DNA of 64,000 nt, taken from positions 1-64,000 of the IMG/VR virus record IMGVR_UViG_3300028840_004763; one strand, given 5' to 3'. This DNA comes from a virus. Under the pieces are notes generated by a model that worked only from the letters and a program-made list of their open reading frames with translations, had not been told where the DNA came from and did no database searches. Shown in pieces: positions 51,936-60,711 of this stretch. Both the position numbers and the translations under genes were made by a program. Each line of letters starts with the position of its first letter. Position 1 is the stretch's first letter.

Positions 51936-53281
51936 TGCAGATTGACGTCAACATCGAGGCCGAATTTCTCGCCTCCATTTTGCAAAACGCTGGGTTCGTC
52001 GAGGTCGACGTCCTTCGTGTCGTAGAGCCTGAATATTTTCAGGTCGATTCCTACCAGTGGCTCGTCAGGATCTTGCAGAAGCGCAACTGGAAACCGCCTG
52101 TCTTCGAGTATCTAGATCAAGAGCTGCTCTCCGTCGAGAACGAGGAGACGCGGTTCAAGTACCGTAACCAGCTCTACGCGCTCTACATCCGTAAACTGTC
52201 GTTCATCGAGGACGCATCCAGTACGTTCCGTGCTTACGTTGCATTCTGTATCGCCAACACCAAGACGCGGAGTGCCTTCGAGGGTTTCGCGCGCACGAGT
52301 CGGGTCGATTTCCTGCTCGACGAGATCGAAGAAGGTTTCCACAGCGCGAAGGATGTCATTCGAACCAACCGGCTTCCGGTCGTCGACTACGCCACTACGT
52401 ACCAGGAACGCCAGGAGCAGCGACGGTACATCCGTGACAACCCGAGCATGAGCCCCCGGATCCTGACCGGCATCATGGGGCTCGATCAGCAGTTCGTTAT
52501 CAAGGCACCGATGCTGGCGGACATGCTTGCTCCGTTCAAACGCTACAAGAGCATCTTTTTGAATGCCTTCGGTTACGCCTTTCTGCTTCAAGGCTTCGAT
52601 GTGCTGCATGTCACCTACGAGAATTCGATGGACATGACGATGGATCGCTACGACGCCATGTTCTCCGAGCTGAACTACGACCGCGTCTCGAACCTGCTGC
52701 TCACCAAGAAGGAGAAGGAGGACCTCGACCGCACGTTCTCCTGGATGCAGACCTGGAAAAATCGGTTGAAGATTATCAAGGGCACTTCTTACGAGACCAA
52801 AGTCTCGGACGTGGAAGAGGAGATCGAACGTCTCAAAGACCGTGAGGGTTTTGTTGCAGATGTAGAGATATGGGATTATTTGAATATCATTGCACCTTCG
52901 AAATCGTTCAATCAGGAACGCCACGAGCAGCGTCAGATTGTCTGGGATTTGAAAATTCACGCAGAACGATACAATGTGGCAATCTTCGAGGCTTCCCAGT
53001 CGAATTTGGAGGGTGCACAGGCGGATCGTCTCGGACTTGGCCACCGAGGATTATCCACGGATATCTCTCGCGGAATCGACCTTTGTATCGGAATCGATCA
53101 AAATGAAAAGGAGGCCGAGGCCGGCATCATAGTGCTGTCTCCGCAGTTCTTCCGGGGTGGCCCTATTACTATACCTGAAATAGTTTTAGATTCTGATCTT
53201 CCAAGGATGGTAGTTAGTCGTGAATTGCATCGTTTATGGCAGCATGCTGCACGAATAAATCCTTACGTTCCGAATACTTAG
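51935..53281 (+). CDS. DnaB-like replicative helicase with degenerate P-loop
   Basis: A 448-residue protein; ATG 51935 overlaps the preceding TGA. The N-terminal domain (1-140) is helical and the C-terminal domain has a RecA-like fold: LAPFKRYKSIFLNAFGY (198-214) occupies the P-loop place, followed by VLHVTYENSMD, then WDYLNII (313-319) as Walker B. The usual Gly before the P-loop Lys is Tyr, so this is a divergent or weakened ATP site. Its pairing with a DnaC-like loader and a primase supports a replisome role. Sequence composition becomes AT-richer toward the 3' end. Confidence 0.65.
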   Translation: MQIDVNIEAEFLASILQNAGFVEVDVLRVVEPEYFQVDSYQWLVRILQKRNWKPPVFEYLDQELLSVENEETRFKYRNQLYALYIRKLSFIEDASSTFRAYVAFCIANTKTRSAFEGFARTSRVDFLLDEIEEGFHSAKDVIRTNRLPVVDYATTYQERQEQRRYIRDNPSMSPRILTGIMGLDQQFVIKAPMLADMLAPFKRYKSIFLNAFGYAFLLQGFDVLHVTYENSMDMTMDRYDAMFSELNYDRVSNLLLTKKEKEDLDRTFSWMQTWKNRLKIIKGTSYETKVSDVEEEIERLKDREGFVADVEIWDYLNIIAPSKSFNQERHEQRQIVWDLKIHAERYNVAIFEASQSNLEGAQADRLGLGHRGLSTDISRGIDLCIGIDQNEKEAEAGIIVLSPQFFRGGPITIPEIVLDSDLPRMVVSRELHRLWQHAARINPYVPNT

Positions 53282-53323
53282 AACTTTTCTCGGCACTGAA
53301 CATAAATTAAGTGGTGTTTTTTC

Positions 53324-53352
53324 TTGACATGGGTTTTCGTGGCTGCTAGTTA
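53324..53352 (+). promoter_or_regulatory. Promoter in an AT-rich gap before the primase
   Basis: TTGACA (53324-53329) with a 17-base spacer and TAGTTA (53347-53352); an overlapping TTATAC lies three bases later. The gap of 85-115 bases between helicase and primase is AT-rich and is the only sizeable one in the replication block. It may also hold replication-initiation signals, but no clear iterons are seen. Confidence 0.5.
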
Positions 53353-53396
53353 TACGGTCTGAGTATGTGACAGAGTACTGGTTTTTCGGGGAAGAT

Positions 53397-54329
53397 ATGG
53401 TCGATCCGCAGTCGTACATTCTGTCCAAGTTTCCCGATAAGGAACCCAACTCCTCCGGGGAGATACATGCTCGATGTCCATTCCATGATGACCATAATCC
53501 TTCATTCTCAATAAACATTGACCGGGGAGTCTTTGTGTGCGGCTCCGGACGGTGTGGAGTACGTGGGAATTTTGCTCTTTTTTACAAGCTCATGGAAAAT
53601 ATCACCTCTTGGCGCGAGGTCTACGAACGCCTGAAGGTGACTCGGCTCGCCGTGGATATCAAGGAGTTATTGGCCGAGAAGCCCAAGGGGATCAAGCAGT
53701 ATACTATCAGTGAGTTTCCGCAGGCTCCCAACGCTCTCGTTGAAAACATCGGTCGCGTCCCGTACCTGGAGGAGCGTGGTCTCGACCGGAATGTCATCGA
53801 TACTTTTGGGCTGCTCTACGGGCGTCTCGGCGTTTCAGCTGGCATCAGCGTGCAGGACTCGATCATTCTTCCCGTCTACGATCTCAACGGTGTCTATCTC
53901 ACCTTCCAGGTCCGCTACCTCAACCCAAAATCGCGGCTGCGTTGGCGCAGTCCTTCGTCTTCACCGATTCAACGACTGTTGTACGGGGGGTGGCTGCTTC
54001 CTTGGAACCGGTCGGGCCGTTTCTGGATCGTGGAGGGCGCGTCCGACGTATGGAACCTCTATCGTTTCGGCATTCAGAGCGTCGGCCTCTTCACAAAGGA
54101 GGCATCCGATGCGCAGCTCAACCGCATCGTGCAGATCTGCCGTGACCTCGGACTTACGCCCGAGGTGTGCCTCGACGGCGATGCGGCGACACCGAAGAAG
54201 AACTACGGGAAGGTGATCCAGAACGAGCTGCTCGCGTCCGGTGTCAACGCGGGTCTCATTCAACTGGAACGCCACGAGGACCCTGGCGGTTTGTCCGCAG
54301 AACGAATCGCGGAGTTGTGGAGGGCGTGA
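53397..54329 (+). CDS. DnaG-like DNA primase
   Basis: A 310-residue protein from ATG 53397 (GGGGAAG upstream); a GTG ten codons upstream is possible but would leave a leader of only a few bases. A CHC2 zinc finger lies near the N-terminus (CPFH...CGSGRC), and a Toprim-like region follows (FWIVEGASDVWNLYRFG, then VCLDGDAA). The protein is much shorter than bacterial DnaG and lacks a clear C-terminal helicase-binding domain. It should lay RNA primers for the phage polymerase. Confidence 0.75.
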   Translation: MVDPQSYILSKFPDKEPNSSGEIHARCPFHDDHNPSFSINIDRGVFVCGSGRCGVRGNFALFYKLMENITSWREVYERLKVTRLAVDIKELLAEKPKGIKQYTISEFPQAPNALVENIGRVPYLEERGLDRNVIDTFGLLYGRLGVSAGISVQDSIILPVYDLNGVYLTFQVRYLNPKSRLRWRSPSSSPIQRLLYGGWLLPWNRSGRFWIVEGASDVWNLYRFGIQSVGLFTKEASDAQLNRIVQICRDLGLTPEVCLDGDAATPKKNYGKVIQNELLASGVNAGLIQLERHEDPGGLSAERIAELWRA

Positions 54330-55222
54330 TGAAGCTGGACGTCATGGTGAGGATGACCATCGCCGGCCTGGAACGGGAGCATCCAGCGCTGGCGGCTGCG
54401 ATTAACAGATGGTCGAATTTCTTGTGCCATGCCGTCGAACGAGTTTCCAGGATAACCAACACCCCTCCGGAAGATGTGCTTGGAGACATCTTCGTCGGCC
54501 TCGTCAAGGTCAACGACATGTACCGCCAAAATCTGTGGCGCTACAACGGGAACCTGTACCGCATTGTCGCCTTCGATGGAATGGCGGTCCTGATTGAGAC
54601 GTTGCCGCACAACGTGCGTCTCCATAAACGCTTCTGGACCGACTGCAAGAACCTGGAGCTGGTCAAGCGCGGCAAGATCGAGTCGAGCGTCTACCGTGAG
54701 ATCCATCAGCAGTATGTGAATCTGCTCGCTTCTCACTTCACGGCTAAGAAAGGCTTCGTGATCGACAGTATCAGCGAACGTGCTGTCACCGTCCGGAGTG
54801 GTCCGAGGAAGACGTTTTCCGAGAAGCGCAAGGTCAAGAACATGCGCAAGTCCGTCCATCTGGTCGACATCGATATCCCCAGCTCACGCGAAGAATTCGA
54901 CCACACTCTCTATCCGTCTTCCGCCGAGATTTCCAGCTATCTATCTGACTACGGCTCCAACCCGGAGCAGCAAGTTATCTCCGACGAGACAATCATGGGA
55001 CTCGGTGACACACTGTCTCCCGAAGCGCTCGTCGTCCTGGGCTGCTTGCTCGACAATCCTGCGATGCCCACACGGTCGATCTCTCAATATACCGGACTGT
55101 CTCATCGTCAGGTCGGTTTGTCGCGTTTCGAGATCGAGCGCGATTACGAAGTATCCAGTGGCATTCCGCTCCACACCTTCGGCAAGACGCCGATCTACCT
55201 TCGAGCGAGTCAAGTATGCTGA
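54329..55222 (+). CDS. Sigma-factor-like protein (tentative)
   Basis: A 297-residue protein; ATG 54329 overlaps the previous TGA. Residues about 40-65 (NTPPEDVLGDIFVGLVKV) resemble region 2 of ECF sigma factors, and residues about 228-275 (LSPEALVVLGCLLDN...YTGLSHRQVGLSRFE) resemble a region 4 helix-turn-helix. Between them are about 150 residues without a family. It could redirect host RNA polymerase to phage promoters such as the motif at 5197 and 12030. A replication-linked DNA-binding protein is an alternative. Confidence 0.4.
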   Translation: MKLDVMVRMTIAGLEREHPALAAAINRWSNFLCHAVERVSRITNTPPEDVLGDIFVGLVKVNDMYRQNLWRYNGNLYRIVAFDGMAVLIETLPHNVRLHKRFWTDCKNLELVKRGKIESSVYREIHQQYVNLLASHFTAKKGFVIDSISERAVTVRSGPRKTFSEKRKVKNMRKSVHLVDIDIPSSREEFDHTLYPSSAEISSYLSDYGSNPEQQVISDETIMGLGDTLSPEALVVLGCLLDNPAMPTRSISQYTGLSHRQVGLSRFEIERDYEVSSGIPLHTFGKTPIYLRASQVC

Positions 55223-56328
55223 TTCAACCAGAAGGAGACAGCTTCATCATCGATCATGGACTGGGCGTCCAGTTCTGTACGGCCATCGAGCGCACCAACT
55301 CGAAGAACTCCTATATCTACCTGTCTTGCGACGGGAGCGTGTTCTCGATGTTCGCGCAGTCCCAGCTGGCCTTCGTCATGGTCCACATCGAGGTAGCCGG
55401 AGGAACTCCTTTTCAAGGGGGTGTCGAGTCGTCCAAGTTCATCGCGCTCTTCAAGAAGCTTTATCCCGGCAGTCGGATCAAGCTGACTCCGGTGGGGAAC
55501 AGCTTGCGAATCGAAGAGGACAACATCTCAGTTACGTTCCCCACGCTGGAGTTCTACCAACCGATGCGTATGCCGGTGTTCGAGACGCTCCAGGGTGACG
55601 AAGCCAAGTGGCTCATGAACGCGGTGTCGGCTGCCTATTCGTCCGTTGGGAAGACTAAGCGGTTTCAGGGAGTTCTGGTGGACAACACGGGAGCTGTGGC
55701 ACGCGTGTTCAAGTTCTCGCACGCGGCGTGGCGCAGTATCGCCTGCACTCCGTTGAGCTGCGCTACTCGGCGCTTTGTGGTCTCCGATGAGATGTCCCGG
55801 GCGATCTACTCCTTCAAGGATAATGTGGTCGGTGTCTTCGTGGGAGAGAACCATCTGGGGCTTCGGCTGGACAAGGACGTCTTTTTCTACATGCCGCTCT
55901 GGGCCGATGAGATAGGCGAGTACGTGGGCCAACTTGGGCTCGTGGACGGTCTCCCGCAGGTGGAGGTGGCCGGTGACCGGTATGCCTTTGACCGTAAGCA
56001 GCTCACGGACGTTCTCGACCTCATCTCGGCGGTCGTAGGAACTGACGAATCTCAGGTCCACTTTGAGCAAATAGGCCGCAATCAGAACTGTACGGTATGG
56101 AAGGTAAGTGCGGTCACGTTTTCTAAGTGCGAGGCGTCTGAAACTATTCAGTGCGTAGAGCCGGGACCGTACCGAAAAATCAAGTTTCGTGTTCATAAAA
56201 ACAAGCTGCTCAGTGGTCTCAAGTCTTATGGGGAGCGCATTGACTTGTACGATGCGGGGGCTCGACTGATCCTCGCTGACAACGAGAGCTTCAACGACGT
56301 GACTCTGTTTCCGAAGGCATCTGGTTAG
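55216..56328 (+). CDS. Sliding clamp (DnaN-like)
   Basis: A 370-residue protein, the usual length of a bacterial beta clamp with three similar domains. Visible hallmarks are weak: FSHAAWRSIA and RRFVVSDEMSRAIYSF in the second domain, and GARLILADNESFNDVTLF at the C-terminus, resembling the D..  F..V..P ending of clamps. It lies between primase-region and polymerase genes, and the same phage has a DnaX clamp loader. The clamp would hold the polymerase on DNA. Confidence 0.55.
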   Translation: MLIQPEGDSFIIDHGLGVQFCTAIERTNSKNSYIYLSCDGSVFSMFAQSQLAFVMVHIEVAGGTPFQGGVESSKFIALFKKLYPGSRIKLTPVGNSLRIEEDNISVTFPTLEFYQPMRMPVFETLQGDEAKWLMNAVSAAYSSVGKTKRFQGVLVDNTGAVARVFKFSHAAWRSIACTPLSCATRRFVVSDEMSRAIYSFKDNVVGVFVGENHLGLRLDKDVFFYMPLWADEIGEYVGQLGLVDGLPQVEVAGDRYAFDRKQLTDVLDLISAVVGTDESQVHFEQIGRNQNCTVWKVSAVTFSKCEASETIQCVEPGPYRKIKFRVHKNKLLSGLKSYGERIDLYDAGARLILADNESFNDVTLFPKASG

Positions 56329-56337
56329 GAGGGCACC

Positions 56338-56988
56338 GTGGCTCGGATAAAGCAGAAGGTTCACCTCGACGCAGAGGTGCTCAAGCAGATCAACGAGTTC
56401 TACTCTTCGCGACTTGGTGACGAGGTCATTGGGCTGGAGTGCTTCTCTGATCCCAAGTTGAAGGCGCATGTTTGCAACATCCAAGCTCCTTTGGAGAACG
56501 GGGAGCCGTGCGAATACTGCAACAATGTTCCAGGGCGACAGTGCAAGATCACCTGCCATATCCATTACTTCTGCTTGGCTGCTCTGGCGTACCGGCTCGG
56601 CATCGGGGAGGCCAAGAAGAAGCCGACCCTCAAGAAGGCCCTTACCCACAACCTCAAGAAGATGACCTACAAGCGGCTTTACGAACTTGTGATGGAGCGC
56701 CTGGCAGCCGAGAACCCGGAGGACGAACCTTCCGATGAAGCCCAGATGGGGCTTGGGATCGAGGAGGACGATTCGAAGAAGCATCTCAAGAAGAAGAAGG
56801 GGCCGGTTTTCGATGAAGACGGAAATGAACTCATCACCATCGCGAAGGCCGCTAAAGTGTACGGCTGCACCTATGTGAACATGTACAGTCACGTCCGGCG
56901 CAAGAACGTCGAGAAGGTCGTCGTGGACGGTATGACCTACGTGCGCGAGAAGGACGTGATCGAGTATCGCGACCGCAAGAAGAGCTGA
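56338..56988 (+). CDS. Cys-rich protein with C-terminal MerR/excisionase-type HTH
   Basis: A 216-residue protein from GTG 56338 behind TAGGAGG. Residues about 40-80 hold eight Cys and two His (for example CEYCNNV, CKITCHIHYFC), probably one or two metal sites. Residues about 165-212 (ITIAKAAKVYGCTYVNMYSHV...YVREKDVIEY) fit a MerR/excisionase-like winged helix. The region between is Lys/Glu-rich. It is probably a DNA-binding regulator. Confidence 0.55.
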   Translation: MARIKQKVHLDAEVLKQINEFYSSRLGDEVIGLECFSDPKLKAHVCNIQAPLENGEPCEYCNNVPGRQCKITCHIHYFCLAALAYRLGIGEAKKKPTLKKALTHNLKKMTYKRLYELVMERLAAENPEDEPSDEAQMGLGIEEDDSKKHLKKKKGPVFDEDGNELITIAKAAKVYGCTYVNMYSHVRRKNVEKVVVDGMTYVREKDVIEYRDRKKS

Positions 56989-57005
56989 TCTACCGAGGTT
57001 TACGG

Positions 57006-57599
57006 ATGGACGTCTCCTACGAAGATGTGAAAATCGCCGAAGCAGTCAACAACAGTGTTGTGCTCGAAATCTGGAAGAGGGGTACCCAGGAAAGGGTCTA
57101 CTTCGATGTCATCTGCAAGACGGAGACGAAGATCGGGGAAGATCGATTCTTCTCTTCTTTTTTGCGTGTTGTCGATGTGCCTTGCTTGGTGATCGCCGCT
57201 ACTCGGGCCATGGAGTACATTTCTGTCTGCCACAAAGAGATGCGACGTTTCGGGCGCAACACGAAAACGGTGGCCACGACCGATATCATCACGACATGGG
57301 CTCCCGTCGAGCACGAGGATCGGCAGGATGAACGTGTGATCCCCTACATCCGACCTGTTCGAGAGTTCAAGTGCGGGTCGGTCGTGGCGGAACTGTATAT
57401 TAACGAAGGAGGAACTTACTTAGCTCGTTTCCAGCATGAGTGGCACAGCGACAGCCAGTGGAACCGCAGCGAGTTCCTCCAGCAGCGAGAGCTGCGAGAT
57501 CTGATAATTGTCGCTACCGAGATGTGGAAGTACCTGGAAAAGTACCCTGACGGAGAGCCGGTAGAAGAAGTCGATGGGAATGTAGCCAGCAAGGAATGA
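57006..57599 (+). CDS. Protein of unknown function before the polymerase
   Basis: A 197-residue protein with GAGG upstream of ATG 57006. It is alpha/beta with a basic segment in the middle and an acidic C-terminus. No motif, signal or membrane segment is visible. It lies 3 bases before the DNA polymerase gene and is probably co-translated with it. Confidence 0.5.
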   Translation: MDVSYEDVKIAEAVNNSVVLEIWKRGTQERVYFDVICKTETKIGEDRFFSSFLRVVDVPCLVIAATRAMEYISVCHKEMRRFGRNTKTVATTDIITTWAPVEHEDRQDERVIPYIRPVREFKCGSVVAELYINEGGTYLARFQHEWHSDSQWNRSEFLQQRELRDLIIVATEMWKYLEKYPDGEPVEEVDGNVASKE

Positions 57600-57602
57600 C
57601 CG

Positions 57603-59915
57603 ATGTATTTTTCGGAAACCCAGGTCCCCAAGACGTACCATCTCATCGACAATCCGAAGAAGATCTCGTGGTTGTTTGGCGAGCTTTTGAAAGCTCCGGA
57701 GTTCTCCTTCGACATCGAGACCAACCATCCGACATGGAAGGGTAAGAAGAAGCTGCCTGATGCCTTCGAGGAATGCATCTGCGGCATCTCCTTCGCGTGG
57801 GGGCGCACGCAGGTCACAGAGCCTTGGATTCCAGGTATCGCGGCTTATCTACCGCTCACCGATGCCTATGATCGCCCTTACTGGCCTCACCAGGAGGCGG
57901 TCTTGAACGCGCTCAGAGAGGTCCTGGAGTCTCCGGTTCCCAAGGTTGCGCAGAACGGCAAGTTCGACATCTTCCAGCTGGCGATGCTCAATGATATTTT
58001 CGTCGAGAACTTCGCCTTCGACACGATGCTGGCGCACGCTCTCATCGATGAGGATCGCGTCGTGTGCTCTCATGCCCTCAAGTCCGACTTCGGGCTGAAG
58101 GGTCAGATCCTGAAGCTGGGCATGGCGGATGCCTACCTACGCGCCGAGGCGAGTCTGTTCAAGAGCGATCTCACGGAGGCCCTGGCTTTCTACGACCAGC
58201 ACCTGAAGCGATACTCGAAGGTGCCTCTCGACAAGTTGTATCCTTACGGGTGCGCCGACGCCGACCTGACGCTGTCGTTGAAGTTCGTGTTCGAGCCAAA
58301 GGTCGAAGAAGAAGGTATGCTCCCGCTCTTCCGCGAACTAATCATGCCTCTTTCGCACGTCTTGACGGTGATGGAGCTGCACGGAGTTCCGCTCGACATT
58401 CAGCGAGCGCAGCAGGTTCATCGTGAGCAGGCGGCGATCATGAAGCGCGCACAAGATCAAATTCGCAAGATGCTTGAAAAAAACGATCCTGCTGCTGTGC
58501 ATCAACAACCGATGGGGGCGTCCAGGACCAAAAGCAATATCAACGTCGGTTCTCCGCATCAGCTTGGAGAGGCTCTCTTCCGCCCCAAGGCGGAGGGGGG
58601 TCTCGGCCTTCCTGGCCGCAAGAGCAAGGACGGCAAGTGGGTCACCGATGCTGACACCATCAAAGCGCTCGAACATCCGATCAAGGACCACATCCTCGAA
58701 TATCGTCGTGCCGAGCAGATCCACGGCCACTACGCCGAAGCCGCTCTGGACAAGATTGTCGAGCGTACAAACGGTGGCACCATCGGCTGGGTTCATCCTC
58801 ACTACTGGATGGATAGCGTCACTGGCAGGTTGAAGCTCACCGAGCCTAATCTGACCACGCTGCCTCGGCCCGAGAACGGTGGCATCATCGTCAAGTCGAT
58901 GTGGTGCGCCGACGAGGACCATATCCTCGTCTTCTCCGACTTCTCCCAGATCGAGCTGCGCGTCATCGCCCACGTCTCGCAGGAACCTGTCTGGATCGAG
59001 GGCTTCCTCGCGGGACACGACATGCACTCCGCGATGGCGCACCGTATCTGGAATCTCGATTGCCCGATCGGGGAGGTCAAGAAGAAGTATCCGAAGCAAC
59101 GTTCCGACGCCAAGGCCGTCAACTTCGGAATCGCTTACGGCGAGTCGGAGTTCTCTCTGGCCGAGCGTCTCGGCATCTCCATCGAGGAGGCGCACAAGTT
59201 GATCCACGAGGACTACTTCGGGGCAGCTCCGGTTCTCAAACAGTGGATCGACGACACCCATCAGAACCTCCGGGAGTACGGCGTCTCACGGAACATCTTC
59301 GGGCGTGTGCGTCACCTTCCCGACGCGCAGCTCGTCATTCCGGAGAGCGCTACTTGGCCCAGCCGGGACTCCCGTCCTGTCTGTTATCGGAACGGTCCTC
59401 ATCCGAGTAGTGTAGGTCTCACGTTCGAGGAGGCTTTCGAGATAATCTACGGACCTTACGGAGCAGTTGCCCGTTGCAGCCTGAGCGAGTCCCATCTGAA
59501 GGATCTCGTGCAGACCCGACGCAGTTCTGATATCCGTCCGAGCTGTCCTGATTGCGAACATCTCTACTCTTGCTTCGTTAATCGCGAAGTCAAGTACATT
59601 AGCGGCAAAGTGGGGCGCGCCCTTCGACAGGGAGTGAACCAGCCGATTCAAGGATCCGCCGTCGACATGACGTCCTTGTCGCTGATTGGCATCTACAACG
59701 ATTTCAGGCGCTACGAGGTTGCCGCGTGCCCGATTCTTCACATCCATGACGAGTTAGTGGTGTACTCCCATAAGAGCGCGGTCGAGCAGGTCAAGAAGAT
59801 CATGTACGATAACATGGTCACCAAGATGAAGGCGCGCACCAACTTCTCGATACCGATCTTGATCGATACCGAAGTCGTGCAGCGCTGGTCGGACAAGTAC
59901 AAAGAGGAGGAGTAA
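57603..59915 (+). CDS. Family A DNA polymerase with 3'-5' exonuclease
   Basis: A 770-residue protein. Exonuclease motifs: FDIET (36-40), NGKFDIF (118-124) and YGCADAD (215-221). Polymerase motifs: A DFSQIELRV (446-454), B RSDAKAVNFGIAYG (500-513) and C HDE (715-717). No 5' nuclease domain is present. Between LPD (572-574) and NQPIQGSAVD (679-688) there are about 105 residues, far more than the usual 25-30; the insert has five Cys, including CPDC-x5-C at 648-657, and may bind zinc. It should be the replicative polymerase. Confidence 0.9.
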   Translation: MYFSETQVPKTYHLIDNPKKISWLFGELLKAPEFSFDIETNHPTWKGKKKLPDAFEECICGISFAWGRTQVTEPWIPGIAAYLPLTDAYDRPYWPHQEAVLNALREVLESPVPKVAQNGKFDIFQLAMLNDIFVENFAFDTMLAHALIDEDRVVCSHALKSDFGLKGQILKLGMADAYLRAEASLFKSDLTEALAFYDQHLKRYSKVPLDKLYPYGCADADLTLSLKFVFEPKVEEEGMLPLFRELIMPLSHVLTVMELHGVPLDIQRAQQVHREQAAIMKRAQDQIRKMLEKNDPAAVHQQPMGASRTKSNINVGSPHQLGEALFRPKAEGGLGLPGRKSKDGKWVTDADTIKALEHPIKDHILEYRRAEQIHGHYAEAALDKIVERTNGGTIGWVHPHYWMDSVTGRLKLTEPNLTTLPRPENGGIIVKSMWCADEDHILVFSDFSQIELRVIAHVSQEPVWIEGFLAGHDMHSAMAHRIWNLDCPIGEVKKKYPKQRSDAKAVNFGIAYGESEFSLAERLGISIEEAHKLIHEDYFGAAPVLKQWIDDTHQNLREYGVSRNIFGRVRHLPDAQLVIPESATWPSRDSRPVCYRNGPHPSSVGLTFEEAFEIIYGPYGAVARCSLSESHLKDLVQTRRSSDIRPSCPDCEHLYSCFVNREVKYISGKVGRALRQGVNQPIQGSAVDMTSLSLIGIYNDFRRYEVAACPILHIHDELVVYSHKSAVEQVKKIMYDNMVTKMKARTNFSIPILIDTEVVQRWSDKYKEEE

Positions 59916-59916
59916 G

Positions 59917-60711
59917 ATGCCGACAGAGGATACCCGAGACCAACTCATCGAGAAGTACGGAGAGGATGATATCCTGCGCCGTGGGGTTCTCGATCAGAAG
60001 TTCAAGGTCGTCCTGGATTCCTTGATCCAGGAAAACGACGAACTCGACCGTCTTACCAGGCAGCTGCGTCGCCAGCTCGATGACGCGACCTCCAGGAAGC
60101 GGGATGTGCTCGTCATCCTGGGAACACTGTACTGGCTCGAAGAGAACATCTTCGATACCTCCGTTCTCAAGGAGGCGGTGAGTGGCGTCCTCGACCAGGA
60201 CATGCGTTCGTATCGTGGGCTGATGGACCGTCTGGAAGTCCTGCTTTCGTTGACGCCTGCCGAGAAGCGCACCATCGCGCTGCGTGAGAATTTCGAGCCT
60301 CGCGAAGCCGGCAAGTTCTGCGGCGTCGAGGAGCAGAAGCCCGCGTTCTGGTGCCCCGAGTGCAACCTCGGCTTCAGGGACATCGATGACCTCAACCGGC
60401 ATGCCAAGTCGAAGTGCAAGTACAAAGGCGAAGAGGCGTTCTACCGGAAGCGGGCCGAGGAAGAGCGCGCCAAGATCGAAGCCGAGGCCTCGTACTGCGC
60501 CGTCTGCGATTATCAGGCGCAGAGTCCCAGCGGCTTGTCTGCCCACAAGCGTGGGAAGGCTCACAAGGAGGCCGAGACGCAGCACTACAAGAAGGCTGCC
60601 AAGATCAGGCGCAAGAACCAGGATTCGATGAGGAAAGCCGGGGTTCCTGTCAGTGAGCCCAGGAAGTCGAAGCCTCGGAAAAGGGCTTCGAAGAAGAAGG
60701 GGAAGAAGTGA
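59917..60711 (+). CDS. Protein with two C2H2-type zinc fingers
   Basis: A 264-residue protein. Residues 1-140 are helical, with a coiled coil at about 25-65. Finger 1 uses C146/C149 and H162/C167 (WCPECNLGF...NRHAKSKC). Finger 2 uses C194/C197 and H210/H216 (YCAVCDYQ...SAHKRGKAH). The last 45 residues are Lys/Arg-rich. Zinc spacing is close to that of eukaryotic fingers. A DNA- or RNA-binding role near the polymerase is likely. Its stop is followed by the next start within a GTGATG context. Confidence 0.55.
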   Translation: MPTEDTRDQLIEKYGEDDILRRGVLDQKFKVVLDSLIQENDELDRLTRQLRRQLDDATSRKRDVLVILGTLYWLEENIFDTSVLKEAVSGVLDQDMRSYRGLMDRLEVLLSLTPAEKRTIALRENFEPREAGKFCGVEEQKPAFWCPECNLGFRDIDDLNRHAKSKCKYKGEEAFYRKRAEEERAKIEAEASYCAVCDYQAQSPSGLSAHKRGKAHKEAETQHYKKAAKIRRKNQDSMRKAGVPVSEPRKSKPRKRASKKKGKK

